Of a stretch of 64,000 nt of DNA, positions 11,149 to 21,057 are shown piece by piece; the stretch's first letter is position 1; every line of letters starts with the position of its first letter. This DNA comes from Cherax quadricarinatus (taxonomy: Eukaryota > Arthropoda > Malacostraca > Decapoda > Parastacidae). The notes beneath the pieces were generated by a model that saw only the letters and a list, made by a program, of their open reading frames with translations, ran no database searches and was not told the DNA's origin. Made by a program: the position numbers and the translations under genes. The stretch covers positions 31,274,548 through 31,338,547 of the forward strand of contig NC_091340.1 of the NCBI RefSeq assembly GCF_038502225.1. The letters run 5' to 3'.

Positions 11149-11258
11149 CAAGGGAAATAATGCCAATGGTGACACTCTTCAAATCGCTAGTGCTCCCTCC
11201 CTCCCTTGGAATATTGCTCAGTGCTGACGGCCCCGTTCAGGGCAGGAGAAATATCAGA

Positions 11259-11350
11259 GGAAACATAAACACATGCAGTTTAATGTGATCCTTTATTGAC
11301 AACGTTTCGCCCACACAGTGGGCTTTTTCAAGTCACAAACAGATCTACCT
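11259..11350 (-). mobile_element. PLE terminus, left arm of a 9.2-kb nested insertion
   Basis: About 92 bp that are the reverse complement of 20298-20392 (CAGGTAGATCTGTTTGTGAC through to CATATGTCTTTATGTTTCC). The 12-bp sequence AGAAATATCAGA lies just outside both arms (11247-11258 and 20427-20438), which marks them as the outer ends of one insertion into the alpha-like LINE. It contains a degenerate hammerhead-like block with GGGCGAAACGTTG. Confidence 0.7.
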
Positions 11351-14300
11351 GGTTGTTAGGTAAGACACTTATAGGTAGTAGGTTGGTAGACAGCAACCAC
11401 CCAGGGAAGTACTACCGTCCTTCCAGATGACTGTGAAACAGAAACCTGTAACTGTTTTGCATGATGGTAGGATTGCTGGTTTCTTTTTCTGTCTCATAAA
11501 CACGCTAGATAACAGGGATATCTTGCTACTCCTACTTACACTTTGGTCACACTTCACAGACACGCACATGCATATATATATACATACATCTAGGTTTTTC
11601 TCCTTTTTCTAAATAGTTCTTGTTCTTCTTTATTTCTTCTATTGTCCATGGGGAAGTGGAAAAGAATCTTTCCTCCGTAAGCCATGCGTGTCGTATGAGG
11701 CGACTAAAATGCGGGGAGCAATGGGCTAGTAACCCCTTCTCCTGTAGACACTTACTAAAAAAGAGAAGAAGAAAAACTTTATAAAACTGGGATGCTTAAA
11801 TGTGCGTGGATGTAGTGCGGATGACAAGAAACAGATGATTGCTGATGTTATGAATGAAAAGAAGTTGGATGTCCTGGCCCTAAGCGAAACAAAGCTGAAG
11901 GGGGTAGGAGAGTTTCAGTGGGGGGAAATAAATGGGATTAAATCTGGAGTATCTGAGAGAGTTAGAGCAAAGGAAGGGGTAGCAGTAATGTTAAATGATC
12001 AGTTATGGAAGGAGAAAAGAGAATATGAATGTGTAAATTCAAGAATTATGTGGATTAAAGTAAAGGTTGGATGCGAGAAGTGGGTCATAATAAGCGTGTA
12101 TGCACCTGGAGAAGAGAGGAATGCAGAGGAGAGAGAGAGATTTTGGGAGATGTTAAGTGAATGTATAGGAGCCTTTGAACCAAGTGAGAGAGTAATTGTG
12201 GTAGGGGACCTGAATGCTAAAGTAGGAGAAACTTTTAGAGAGGGTGTGGTAGGTAAGTTTGGGGTGCCAGGTGTGAATGATAATGGGAGCCCTTTGATTG
12301 AACTTTGTATAGAAAGGGGTTTAGTTATAGGTAATACATATTTTAAGAAAAAGAGGATAAATAAGTATACAAGATATGATGTAGGGCGAAATGACAGTAG
12401 TTTGTTGGATTATGTATTGGTAGATAAAAGACTGTTAATACATATTTTAAGAAAAAGAGGATAAAAAAGTATACAAGATATGATGTAGGGCGAAATGACA
12501 GTAGTTTGTTGGATTATGTATTGGTAGATAAAAGACTGTTGAGTAGACTTCAGGATGTACATGTTTATAGAGGGGCCACAGATATATCAGATCACTTTCT
12601 AGTTGTAGCTACACTGAGAGTAAAAGGTAGATGGGATACAAGGAGAATAGAAGCATCAGGGAAGAGAGAGGTGAAGGTTTATAAACTAAAAGAGGAGGCA
12701 GTTAGGGTAAGATATAAACAGCTATTGGAGGATAGATGGGCTAATGAGAGCATAGGCAATGGGGTCGAAGAGGTATGGGGTAGGTTTAAAAATGTAGTGT
12801 TAGAGTGTTCAGCAGAAGTTTGTGGTTACAGGAAAGTGGGTGCGGGAGGGAAGAGGAGCGATTGGTGGAATGATGATGTAAAGAGAGTAGTAAGGGAGAA
12901 AAAGTTAGCATATGAGAAGTTTTTACAAAGTAGAAGTGATGCAAGGAGGGAAGAGTATATGGAGAAAAAGAGAGAGGTTAAGAGAGTGGTGAAGCAATGT
13001 AAAAAGAGAGCAAATGAGAGAGTGGGTGAGATGTTATCAACAAATTTTGTTGAAAATAAAAAAAAGTTTTGGAGTGAGATTAACAAGTTAAGAAAGCCTA
13101 GAGAACAAATGGATTTGTCAGTTAAAAATAGGAGAGGAGAGTTATTAAATGGAGAGTTAGAGGTATTGGGAAGATGGAGGGAATATTTTGAGGAATTGTT
13201 AAATGCTGATGAAGATAGGGAAGCTGTGATTTCGTGTATAGGGCAAGGAGGAACAACATCTTGTAGGAGTGAGGAAGAGCCAGTTGTGAGTGTGGGGGAA
13301 GTTCGTGAGGCAGTAGGTAAAATGAAAGGGGGTAAGGCAGCCGGGATTGATGGGATAAAGATAGAAATGTTAAAAGCAGGTGGGGATATAGTTTTGGAGT
13401 GGTTGGTGCAATTATTTAATAACTGTATGGAAGAGGGTAAGGTACCTAGGGATTGGCAGAGAGCATGCATAGTTCCTTTGTATAAAGGCAAAGGGGATAA
13501 AAGAGAGTGCAAAAATTATAGGGGGATAAGTCTGCTGAGTATACCTGGTAAAGTGTATGGTAGAGTTATTATTGAAAGAATTAAGAGTAAGACGGAGAAT
13601 AGGATAGCAGATGAACAAGGAGGCTTTAGGAAAGGTAGGGGGTGTGTGGACCAGGTGTTTACAGTGAAACATATAAGTGAACAGTATTTAGATAAGGCTA
13701 AAGAGGTCTTTGTGGCATTTATGGATTTGGAAAAGGCGTATGACAGGGTGGATAGGGGGGCAATGTGGCAGATGTTGCAAGTGTATGGTGTAGGAGGTAG
13801 GTTACTGAAAGCAGTGAAGAGTTTTTACGAGGATAGTGAGGCTCAAGTTAGAGTATGTAGGAAAGAGGGAAATTATTTCCCAGTAAAAGTAGGCCTTAGA
13901 CAAGGATGTGTGATGTCACTGTGGTTGTTTAATATATTAATAGATGGGGTTGTAGGAGAAGTAAATGCGAGGGCCTTGACAAGAGGCGTGGAGTTAAAAG
14001 ATAAAGAATCACACACAAAGTGGGAGTTGTCACAGCTGCTCTTTGCTGATGACACTGTGCTCTTGGGAGATTCTGAAGAGAAGTTGCAGAGATTGGTGGA
14101 TGAATTTGGTAGGGTGTGCAAAAGAAGAAAATTAAAGGTGAATACAGGAAAGAGTAAGGTTATGAGGATAACAAAAACATTAGGTGATGAAAGATTGAAT
14201 ATTAGATTGGAGGGAGAGAGTATGGAGGAGGTGAATGTATTCAGATATTTGGGAGTGGACGTGTCAGCGGATGGGTCTATGAAAGATGAGGTGAATCATA

Positions 14301-15066
14301 GAATTGATGAGGGAAAAAGAGTGAGTGGTGCACTTAGGAGTCTGTGGAGACAAAGAACTTTGTCCTTGGAGGCAAAGAGGGGAATGTATGAGAGTATAGT
14401 TTTACCAACGCTCTTATATGGGTGTGAAGCATGGGTGATGAATGTTGCAGCGAGGAGAAGGCTGGAGGCAGTGGAGATGTCATGTCTGAGGGCAATGTGT
14501 GGTGTGAATATAATGTGAATATAATGTAGTTTGGAAGTTAGGAGGAGGTGCGGGATTACCAAAACTGTTGTCCAGAGGGCTGAGGAAGGGTTGTTGAGGT
14601 GGTTCGGACATGTAGAGAGAATGGAGCGAAACAGAATGACTTCAAGAGTGTATCAGTCTGTAGTGGAAGGAAGGCGGGGTAGGGGTCGGCCTAGGAAAGG
14701 TTGGAGAGAGGGGGTAAAGGAGGTTTTGTGTGCGAGGGGCTTGGACTTCCAGCAGGTATGCATGAGCGTGTTTGATAGGAGTGAATGGAGACAAATGGTT
14801 TTTAATACTTGACGTGCTGTTGGAGTGTGAGCAAAGTAACATTTATGAAGGGGTTCAGGGAAACCGGCAGGCCGGACTTGAGTCCTGGAGATGGGAAGTA
14901 CAGTGCCTGCACTCTGAAGGAGGGGTGTTAATGTTGCAGTTTAAAAACTGTAGTGTAAAGCACCCTTCTGGCAAGACAGTGATGGAGTGAATGATGGTGA
15001 AAGTTTTTCTTTTTCGGGCCACCCTGCCTTGGTGGGAATCGGCCAGTGTAATAATAAAAAAAAAAA
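11351..15066 (+). mobile_element. RTE-type LINE, nearly full length
   Basis: A 3.7-kb LINE with a 5' leader (including CGTATGAGGCGACTAAAATG and GGGCTAGTAACCCCTTCTCC at 11694-11744), one coding region at about 11780-14812, and a 3' part containing CGGGCCACCCTGCCTTGGTG. It ends in an ATAATAAAAAAAAA-type tail at about 15066. The protein is typical of the RTE group: one long ORF with endonuclease and reverse transcriptase and no ORF1 seen. It lies inside the PLE insertion, so it arrived later. Breaks listed in the coding entry make it inactive. Confidence 0.85.
11757..14812 (+). pseudogene. RTE-type endonuclease/reverse transcriptase, broken by duplications
   Basis: The endonuclease begins at LGCLNVRGCS (about 11787) with SETKL, GDLNAKVGE and SDHFLV. 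The reverse transcriptase has GKAAGIDGI, YKGKGDKRECKNYRGISLLS, EQGGFRKGRGCVDQ, FMDLEKAYDRVD, GLRQGCVMS and the catalytic FADD at 14042-14053. The C terminus has the RTE-like LPTLLYGCEAWV and LLRWFGHVERM. A 104-bp tandem duplication (12332-12435 and 12436-12539) shifts the frame inside the endonuclease. A second small duplication (GTGAATATAAT near 14503-14526) brings a stop before the last ~95 residues. No ATG directly precedes the first endonuclease motif, so the native start is unclear. Both breaks are simple duplications and the rest reads cleanly, so the copy is fairly young. Confidence 0.85.
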
Positions 15067-15225
15067 TCAATACATTTTCTCCGTCTTAAGTCGTCTTCTT
15101 TAATAACTAGTTTAGCTTCATTGAATTTCATGAGGTGTCCAACATCGTCTCTATGTTGAACACATGCGTTTTTGCGGTCATCATTTCTGCAAGCACTTTT
15201 GTGTTCTGCTATTCTAATGTCCAGT

Positions 15226-15807
15226 TCTAGTTCACTGCACTTTCCCCTACACTTCATACGTGACTGTAGGAAACGTGCGGCACGTATCCTCAGCAAGACC
15301 AACACCTATCAAATTGAAGAAAAGCCTCCAAGTTACATCGTTTTACCGGTCAGCAACGTTGCCACTAATGTTTCAAAAATGTTTGACAGAAAACTGGCTA
15401 AAATATCTACCAGCTCTTCAACTACTATTAGGAACCTGATACAAAAACCCAAGCATAATTCTGGCACAAGTGCAGGAATCTACACTATACCATGTGGGGG
15501 GTGTGACAAAGTATATGTAGGGGAAACAGCCAGAACTCTGGACATTAGAATAGCAGAACACAAAAATGCTTGCAGAAATGATGACCGCAAAAACGCATGT
15601 GTTCAACATAGAGACGATGTTGGACACCTCATGAAATTCAATGAAGCTAAACTAGTTATTAAAGAAGACGACTTAAGACAGAGAAAATGTATTGAAGCTG
15701 CACTAATTTCTGTCAGTAACACTATAAAGCAAAAATCCGGTAGTTACAGTATTTCAAAATTACTTAGCAAGAGGATATTACCCATCCTGGGAACTGGTGT
15801 TACTTGA
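15226..15807 (+). pseudogene. PLE C-terminal GIY-YIG endonuclease fragment
   Basis: The frame gives the end of a PLE reverse transcriptase linker (CRKRAARILSKTNTYQIEEK, about 15268-15327) and then a GIY-YIG nuclease: GIYTIPC starting at 15475 and KVYVGET about ten residues later, with the CGGC cysteines between them. Conserved Arg in LDIRIAEHK and Glu in KCIEAALI fit the catalytic pair of the family. It ends naturally at a TGA after LPILGTGVT. The domain itself looks intact, but the reverse transcriptase is missing, so the fragment cannot act alone. In whole PLEs this nuclease cuts the target for insertion. Confidence 0.85.
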
Positions 15808-15848
15808 TGCCAGCAGGTTCCTCTCTGGCCTCACCTCCTTAGTTCCAT

Positions 15849-15902
<54 letters not shown>
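15849..15902. repeat. (ACT)n microsatellite
   Basis: About 17 copies of a trinucleotide (ACT/TAC) in the 3' untranslated part of the PLE. Confidence 0.95.
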
Positions 15903-15906
<4 letters not shown>

Positions 15907-15975
15907 TCTACTCACGCGTCACCTCACCTGACTCCTGCCACTATATATATAAATGTTTTCTTAGTTTTCTCTGTA

Positions 15976-16030
15976 TTAGGACTGAAGAAGCCACTCGTGG
16001 CGAAACGTTTCCTTTAATAAATGTCCTGAA
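15976..16030 (+). ncRNA. Hammerhead-ribozyme-like motif at PLE 3' end
   Basis: In order: CTGAAGA (15982-15988), hairpin GCCAC-TC-GTGGC (15990-16001), GAAAC (16002-16006), then a possible stem III in which ACGTTT (16005-16010) can pair with AAATGT (16019-16024) before a C that could be the cleavage site. The flanking stem I is weak by eye (AGGA before the core, CTGAA after), so this may be a minimal or dimer-type ribozyme, or a decayed one. Confidence 0.55.
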
Positions 16031-16074
16031 CTGTACATAAGTGTCTTTTTCCACATCTTGTCGGTATCACCATA

Positions 16075-16192
16075 CCATTTCCTCACAAGGGATTATGTAT
16101 ACCCCTGCAGAGGATGGAAGCTTGTCCTGTCTACTACTGGTGATGTCCTTGATGGTCGTGGTTGTGAAGGTAGATACTTGGAATGATGTAAG
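16075..16192 (-). mobile_element. PLE coding fragment, inverted
   Basis: On the minus strand this short piece encodes TTTTIKDITSSRQDKLPSS followed by AGVYIIPC, the region leading into the GIY motif of a PLE endonuclease. It directly follows the end of the plus-strand PLE and directly precedes the 3' end of the CR1-type LINE. It is another partial, inverted PLE copy. Confidence 0.6.
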
Positions 16193-16342
16193 AACATAAG
16201 AACATAAGAAAGGAGGAACACTGCAGCAGGCCTGTTGGCCCATACTAGGCAGGTCCATTACAAGTCATCCCACTAACAAAACATTTGACCAATCCAATTT
16301 TCAATGCTACCCAAGAAATAAGCTCTGATGTGCAAATCCCAC

Positions 16343-19300
16343 TCAAATCCAACCACTCCCACTCATGTACTTATCCAACCTAAATTTGAAACTACCCAAA
16401 GTCCTAGCCTCAATAACCCAATTAGGTAGACTGTTCCACTCATCAACTACCCTATTTCCAAACCAATACTTTCCTATGTCCTTTCTAAATCTAAACTTAT
16501 CTAATTTAAATCCATTACTGCGGGTTCTCTCCTGGAGAGATATCCTCAAGACCTTATTAATATCCCCTTTATTAAACCATACCCCCGGCCAGGATTGAAC
16601 CCGCGGTCATAGAGTCTCAAAACTCCAGCCCGTCGCGTTAGCCACTACGGGCTGGAGTTTTGAGACTCTATGACCGCGGGTTCAATCCCGGCCGGGGGTA
16701 TGGTTTATTTGCAATCGTGTCATTACGATTTCTTGAGTCATGTTGACGGCAGTGAAGGGACTTGAGCTAGAGTTCGTCACGGCCACGCTAGCTGGAGATT
16801 CGTCTGTAAAAACTTGCATTTGTGGTCACAGAGGTGCCTGTGCTAACTTTCCTATGGTGTAGAAATATACCTAGTTGGATGAATCTTATTGTGGCTAGCT
16901 GGTCTAGTGGCTAACGCGACGGGCTGGAGTTTTGAGACTCTATGACCGCGGGTTCAATCCCGGCCGGGGGTATGGTTTATTTGCAATCGTGTCATTACGA
17001 TTTCTTGAGTCATCCCCTTTATTAATACCTATCTTCCACTTATACACTTCAATCAGGTCTCCCCTCATTCTTCGTCTAACAAGTGAATGTAACTTAAGAG
17101 TCTTCAATCTTTCTTCATAAGGAAGATTTCTAATGCTATGTATTAATTTAGTCATCCTACGCTGAATGTTTTCTAACGAATTTATGTCCATTCTGTAATA
17201 TGGAGACCAGAACTGAGCTGCATAATCTAGGTGAGGCCTTACTAATGATGTATAAAGCTGCAGTATGACCTCTGAACTTCTGTTGCTTACACTTCTTGAT
17301 ATAAATCCCAGTAATCTATTTGCCTTATTACGTACGCTTAGGCATTGCTGTCTTCGTTTAAGGTTGCTGCTCACCATAACCCCCAAGTCCTTTTCGCAAT
17401 CTGTATGGCTAAGTTCTACATCATTTAACTTATAAGTACTAGGATTATGGGCACTCCCAAGCTTCAGAACCTTGCATTTATCTACATTGAACTGCATCTG
17501 CCACTTTTCTGACCAAGAATAGAGTTTGTTTAAATCCTCCTGAAGTTCCATAACATCTACGTTTGAATCAATTATCCTACCTATCTTTGTGTCATCGGCG
17601 AATTTGCTCATATCACTAGTAATTCCCTCATCAAGATCATTGATATATATTATAAACAACAACGGACCCAAGACTGATCCCTGTGGAACTCCACTTGTTA
17701 CAGATCCCCACTCGGATTTAACCCTATTTATGGACACTCTCTGCTTCCTGTCAGTGAGCCATGACTCGATCCACGAGAGCACTTTTCCCCCAATGCCATG
17801 AGCTGCCACTTTCTTTAACAGTCTATGGTGCGGAACTCTATCAAAAGCCTTACTAAAATCTAAGTAAATAATATCAAATTCTTTATCATGGTCAACAGCC
17901 TCAAAAGCTTTACTGAAGAAAGTTAATAAATTAGTTAGACAAGACCGGCCTCTTGTGAATCCATGCTGAGTATCATTAATCAAGCTATGCTTATCGAGAT
18001 GGCTTCTTATAATCTCAGCTATAATTGACTCTAGTAATTTGCCTAAAATTGAGGTCAGGCTTATTGGGCGGTAATTTGACGGTAACGACTTGTCCCCTGT
18101 TTTAAAAATAGGAATTACATTAGCCATCTTCCACATATCAGACACTACACCTGTTTGAAGAGATAAATTAAAAATATTAGTTAATGGTTCACAGAGTTCC
18201 ATTTTGCATTCCTTAAGAACCATTGAAAAAACCTCATCACGACCCGGCGACTTATTTTGCTTCAGTCTGTCTATCTGCTTCACAACCATTTCACTAGTGA
18301 CTGTGATGTTACATAATTTATCTTCTTCTAGCCCACTATAAAAATATTGAATATTGTTAGTGTCTTCCTGTGTAAAAACTGAGAAAATAATTATTTAAAA
18401 TCGAGCACATTTCATTCTCTCTGTCAGTAAGATGCCCATAGTTATTTTTAAGGGGACCTATCTTATTTCTTACTTTTGTTCTATAGACCTGGAAAAAACT
18501 TTTTGGGTTAGTTTTAGAATCCCTAGCAACTTTAATTTCATAGTCCCTTTTAGCTTTTCGTATCCCCTTTTTAATGTCCCTCTTAATGACAACATACTGA
18601 TTCATAAGATGACCCTCACCTCTTTTGATACGCCTATAAATTCCTTTCTTGGTAGATATTTGAGCCTATTATTCATCCATTTTGGGTCATTTCTATTTGA
18701 TCTAATTTCTTTATATGGGATAAACGTTCTTTGAGCAGCATGTATAGTGTTCAGAAAACTGTCATATTGATAGCTCTCTTCGTTACCCCAGTCAACAGAT
18801 GATAAGTGTTCTCTAAGCCCATCGTAATCTGCTAAGCGAAAATCTGGGACTGTTACTGAGTTATCGCTACTATCGTACTTCCATTCAATGCTAAATGTAA
18901 TTGATTTGTGGTCGCTAGCACCCAGTTCCTCTGAAATTTCTAAATTATTAACAAGGGATTCGTTGTTTGCCAGAACTAAGTCAAGCAGGTTATTTCCCCT
19001 TGTAGGTTCTGTCACAAACTGCTTCAAAAAACAATCCTGAACTACTTCTAAGAAGTCGTATGATTCTAAATTCCCAGTCAAGAAATTCCAATCAATATGA
19101 CTAAAGTTAAAGTCTCCTAGAATTACTACATTATCGTGCCTTGTGGCCTTAACAATTTCCTCCCATAGTAGTCTCCCTTGGTCCCTATCTAAGTTTGGGG
19201 GACGGTACATCACTCCTAAAATCAGTTTTTCATGCCCCTCTGAAAATTCTATCCAAACAGACTCTGTATGTGTTACATCATATTTAATACCCGTTTTTAT

Positions 19301-19717
19301 GCAACAGTTCAAGCGATCTCGGACATACAATGCCACCCCACCCCCCTTCCCGATACTTCTATCTACTTGGAACAATTTAAAACCCTGAATGTGACATTCC
19401 GCAGGCATGTCCCGACTTTTTTAATTAAACCACGTCTCAGTTAAGGCAAATACATCAATGTTACCTGCACTACCAACTAATCTCAACTCGTCCATCTTAT
19501 TCCTAGCACTACGGCTATTAGCACAATAAACATTGAAAGACTCTACTTTCTCTTTACACTTCCTGCTCATTTCTGGTTTTCTACTGAACCTATTACTGTC
19601 CTTATCACCCAGTGTCACTGGCTTTTCAATATCTGCCTCGTTCTGCTTATTACTAGTTCCCCTAGAACTCATAATATTACTACACTGGGACTTCACTGTT
19701 TTCCTGCCAAAACCCAT
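16343..19717 (-). pseudogene. CR1-type ORF2 (endonuclease + reverse transcriptase), broken
   Basis: From the 5' side: the N-terminal part with NVYCANSRSARNKMDELR and ALTETWFN, an in-frame TAA (19421-19423), then endonuclease motifs GKGGGVALYV, GDFNFSHIDW and GASDHKS. Frameshifts occur near 18625 and 18350. The reverse transcriptase has KSPGRDEV, KTGDKSLPSNYRPISLTS, QHGFTRGRSC, YLDFSKAFDRVPH, SGVPQGSVLGPLLF and FADD (17602-17591). The C terminus is split at YKWKIGINKGD by the SINE insertion and resumes as LRISLQERTRSNG. Without the insertion the two halves join in frame across one copy of the duplicated target site. Damage is light, so the element was probably active not long ago. Confidence 0.87.
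16576..17011. mobile_element. Foldback SINE insertion with 14-bp target duplication
   Basis: Inserted in the gamma LINE, flanked by ATCCCCTTTATTAA at 16562-16575 and 17012-17025. It starts with a 61-bp arm whose near-perfect reverse complement (one mismatch seen) follows after a 13-bp spacer (16573-16633 and 16647-16707). The palindrome is built from a tRNA-like head: B box GGTTCAATCCC occurs inverted at about 16592-16602, forward at 16679-16689 and again at 16951-16961. The last copy has a complete A-box-like region (TAGCTGGTCTAGTGG, 16896-16910). About 95 bp (16647-16741 and 16918-17012) form a direct repeat 271 bp apart. It is a rearranged tRNA-derived SINE rather than a simple copy. Confidence 0.8.
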
Positions 19718-19731
19718 ACCACTAACTATTC

Positions 19732-19960
19732 CTAGTTTAAAGTCCTAACAGCTCCCTCCACTGCAGTTGCCAGTGCTCCCACCCCAGTCCTAGATAAGTG
19801 AACCCCATCCCTGGCATACATGTCATTTCTGCCATAGAAGAGGTCCCAGTTGTCAATGAATGTTACCGCATTTTCCTTACAGTATTTGTCCAGCCAGCAA
19901 TTGACACCAATTGCCCTGGACAGTGACAACAATACCCCTGCCAAGCTACCCAAGACTCTA
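19732..19960 (-). pseudogene. CR1-type ORF1 C-terminal esterase-like remnant
   Basis: The frame reads SLSRAIGVNCWLDKYC, then FIDNWDLFYGRNDMYARDGV and HLSRTGVGALATAVE before a natural stop 14 bp upstream of the ORF2 frame. The WDLF...DGVHLS ending resembles the catalytic Asp-x-x-His block (DGVH) of SGNH esterases found in ORF1 of CR1 elements. Only the last ~75 residues are present. The role of this domain in retrotransposition is unclear. Confidence 0.7.
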
Positions 19961-19989
19961 TAACCCCGCCCAGTAGATCATCAGATGCA

Positions 19990-20426
19990 GCATTCTCCAC
20001 CTGACCTCAACATTCTGAACCCGACTATAAATACTCCCGTACCTTCCACCCCAGGTAGATCTTGTAGATGAATGGTTCAGAGAACCGACATGTTGATAAA
20101 TTAGACACATGTGCAACTCTTGGGTATCTTTAATGAGGAAACGTTTCACCACACAGTGGCTTCATCAGTCCATACGTAGGAGAAACTTGAAGAACAGGAG
20201 GAGAATGAGTCCCTCAACCTTGAGTCGATGTGTTCAGTCCATCAATCTTGAATAGAATACGGCCTATGAGCGGAGAAGCAGCTTATAAACCGTATGACAG
20301 GTAGATCTGTTTGTGACTTGAAAAAGCCCACTGTGTGGACGAAACGTTGTCAATAAAGGATCACATTAAACTGCATATGTCTTTATGTTTCCACTGTGTC
20401 GGTATTTTATACCATTTATTTTCTTC
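19990..20426. mobile_element. PLE termini, right end of the 9.2-kb nest
   Basis: Two PLE end pieces. At about 20060-20297, minus-strand-type sequence carries AACCGACATG and a hammerhead-like motif. At 20298-20426, plus-strand sequence is the inverted partner of 11259-11350 and ends with TGTCGGTATTTTATACC, the same terminal motif seen at 11120-11140 and 16059-16075. The outer boundary is fixed by the 12-bp duplication AGAAATATCAGA. Confidence 0.7.
20143..20180 (-). ncRNA. Hammerhead-ribozyme-like motif (best core match in the window)
   Basis: Minus strand: CTGATGA (20168-20162), hairpin GCCAC-TGT-GTGGT, and GAAAC (20147-20143) followed by GTTTCC. The core is a perfect CUGAUGA...GAAA. It lies in a PLE terminus. 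Stems I and III need folding software to judge. Confidence 0.55.
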
Positions 20427-20438
20427 AGAAATATCAGA

Positions 20439-20945
20439 ACTTGAACGAATGCAGAGATCATTTATACCCACGTAGAGCATTTAAATTACTGGGAATGACT
20501 TAAAGTCTTGAACTTGTACTCAAAGGAGCGGAGAGAGAGAGATACATGATAATAAATACCTGGAAAGTACTCGAGGACCTGGTCCCAAATCTGCACACTG
20601 CCATAACAACATACTGGAGTGAGAGATATGGGAGGAAGTGCAAAATAAACCCAGTGAAGAGCAGGGGTGCGGTGAGCACAATAAGGGAACACTTTATCAA
20701 CATCAGGGGTCCCAGATTATTCAACATCTTACCAGAAGATATCACAAACACTGCTGGAGCAAGTGTAGAAGTTTTCAAGAGGAAACTGGACAAGTATCTT
20801 CGCCAGGTGCCAGATCAACCAGGCTGTGATGGACATGTTAGTCAGCAGACTCAGCAACAGCCTAATTGACCAGGCTAGCACCAGACGAGCCTGAACCATG
20901 GCCGGGCTCCGAGAGTAGTAAAGCTCTCGAAACTCATCAAGGGAA
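20439..20945 (+). mobile_element. LINE (alpha-like), 3' half of the split copy
   Basis: Continues the LINE interrupted at 11258. Protein pieces are ISELERMQRS, TWKVLEDLVPNLHTAI, IRGPRLFNILPEDITN, VFKRKLDKYLRQVPDQPGCD. The open part at 20546-20869 is the C-terminal ~107 residues. The 3' end shows CATGGCCGGGCTCCGAGAG instead of the alpha terminus, so it belongs to a related subfamily. With 10258-11258 it makes one element split over 10 kb. Confidence 0.8.
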
Positions 20946-21057
20946 CATCAAAGGTAAAGGTTGGTGTGATGGTATAAGGTGAGGTGTGGGGAGTCAGGTG
21001 GGGTGCGGTGGGGTGTTGGCTGTGGGGAGGAAAGGAGGGAGACAGAAGGTTAGTGGC
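20946..21057. other. GT-rich low-complexity stretch before the gap
   Basis: Resembles the stretch at 10030-10160 (shared GGTGGGGTGTTGG). No gene is seen, and the sequence runs into the assembly gap. Confidence 0.5.

Larger units (their letters stand above)
10258..11258 (+). mobile_element. LINE (alpha-like), 5' half of a split copy
   Basis: A decayed LINE related to family alpha. Recognisable protein pieces are DFAKAFDKYDHVV and GRWIFGFLTHRTQK (10270-10420), then SVFQWAVKNNMTFSGGKFQL, GWIMRTFKTR and a piece ending near GAAATATCAG at 11258. Two insertions interrupt it. One, at 10878-11148, is flanked by the 14-bp duplication CAAGGGAAATAATG. The other starts at 11259. The element resumes at 20439. 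Frameshifts are frequent and the catalytic box region reads like FTDD. It is long dead. Confidence 0.75.
15067..16074 (+). mobile_element. Penelope-like element, 3' part with inverted duplicate
   Basis: A 5'-truncated PLE whose plus-strand body starts near 15223 and includes the endonuclease end of the protein, a 3' untranslated part with (ACT)n, and a terminus with a hammerhead-like motif and TGTCGGTATCACCATACC. At its left (15067-15222) lies an inverted partial copy of its own coding region, matching 15537-15693 with only a few mismatches. Inverted 5' pieces are a known oddity of PLE insertions. Confidence 0.8.
16193..19985 (-). mobile_element. CR1-type LINE (family gamma), interrupted by a SINE
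   Basis: Minus-strand element of about 3.4 kb without its 436-bp insertion. It contains the end of an ORF1 with an esterase-like domain, then ORF2 with endonuclease and reverse transcriptase. Its 3' end reads GGCCAACAGGCCTGCTGCAG then (TTATGTTC)n, the octamer-tail style of CR1 elements. The upstream limit is set approximately where PLE-like sequence begins (about 19990-20060). Confidence 0.85.

Noticed and set aside
16895..16985. A functional tRNA gene in the foldback insertion
   Set aside because: B box and A-box-like motifs are present, but the structure is repeated, inverted and continues into SINE sequence.
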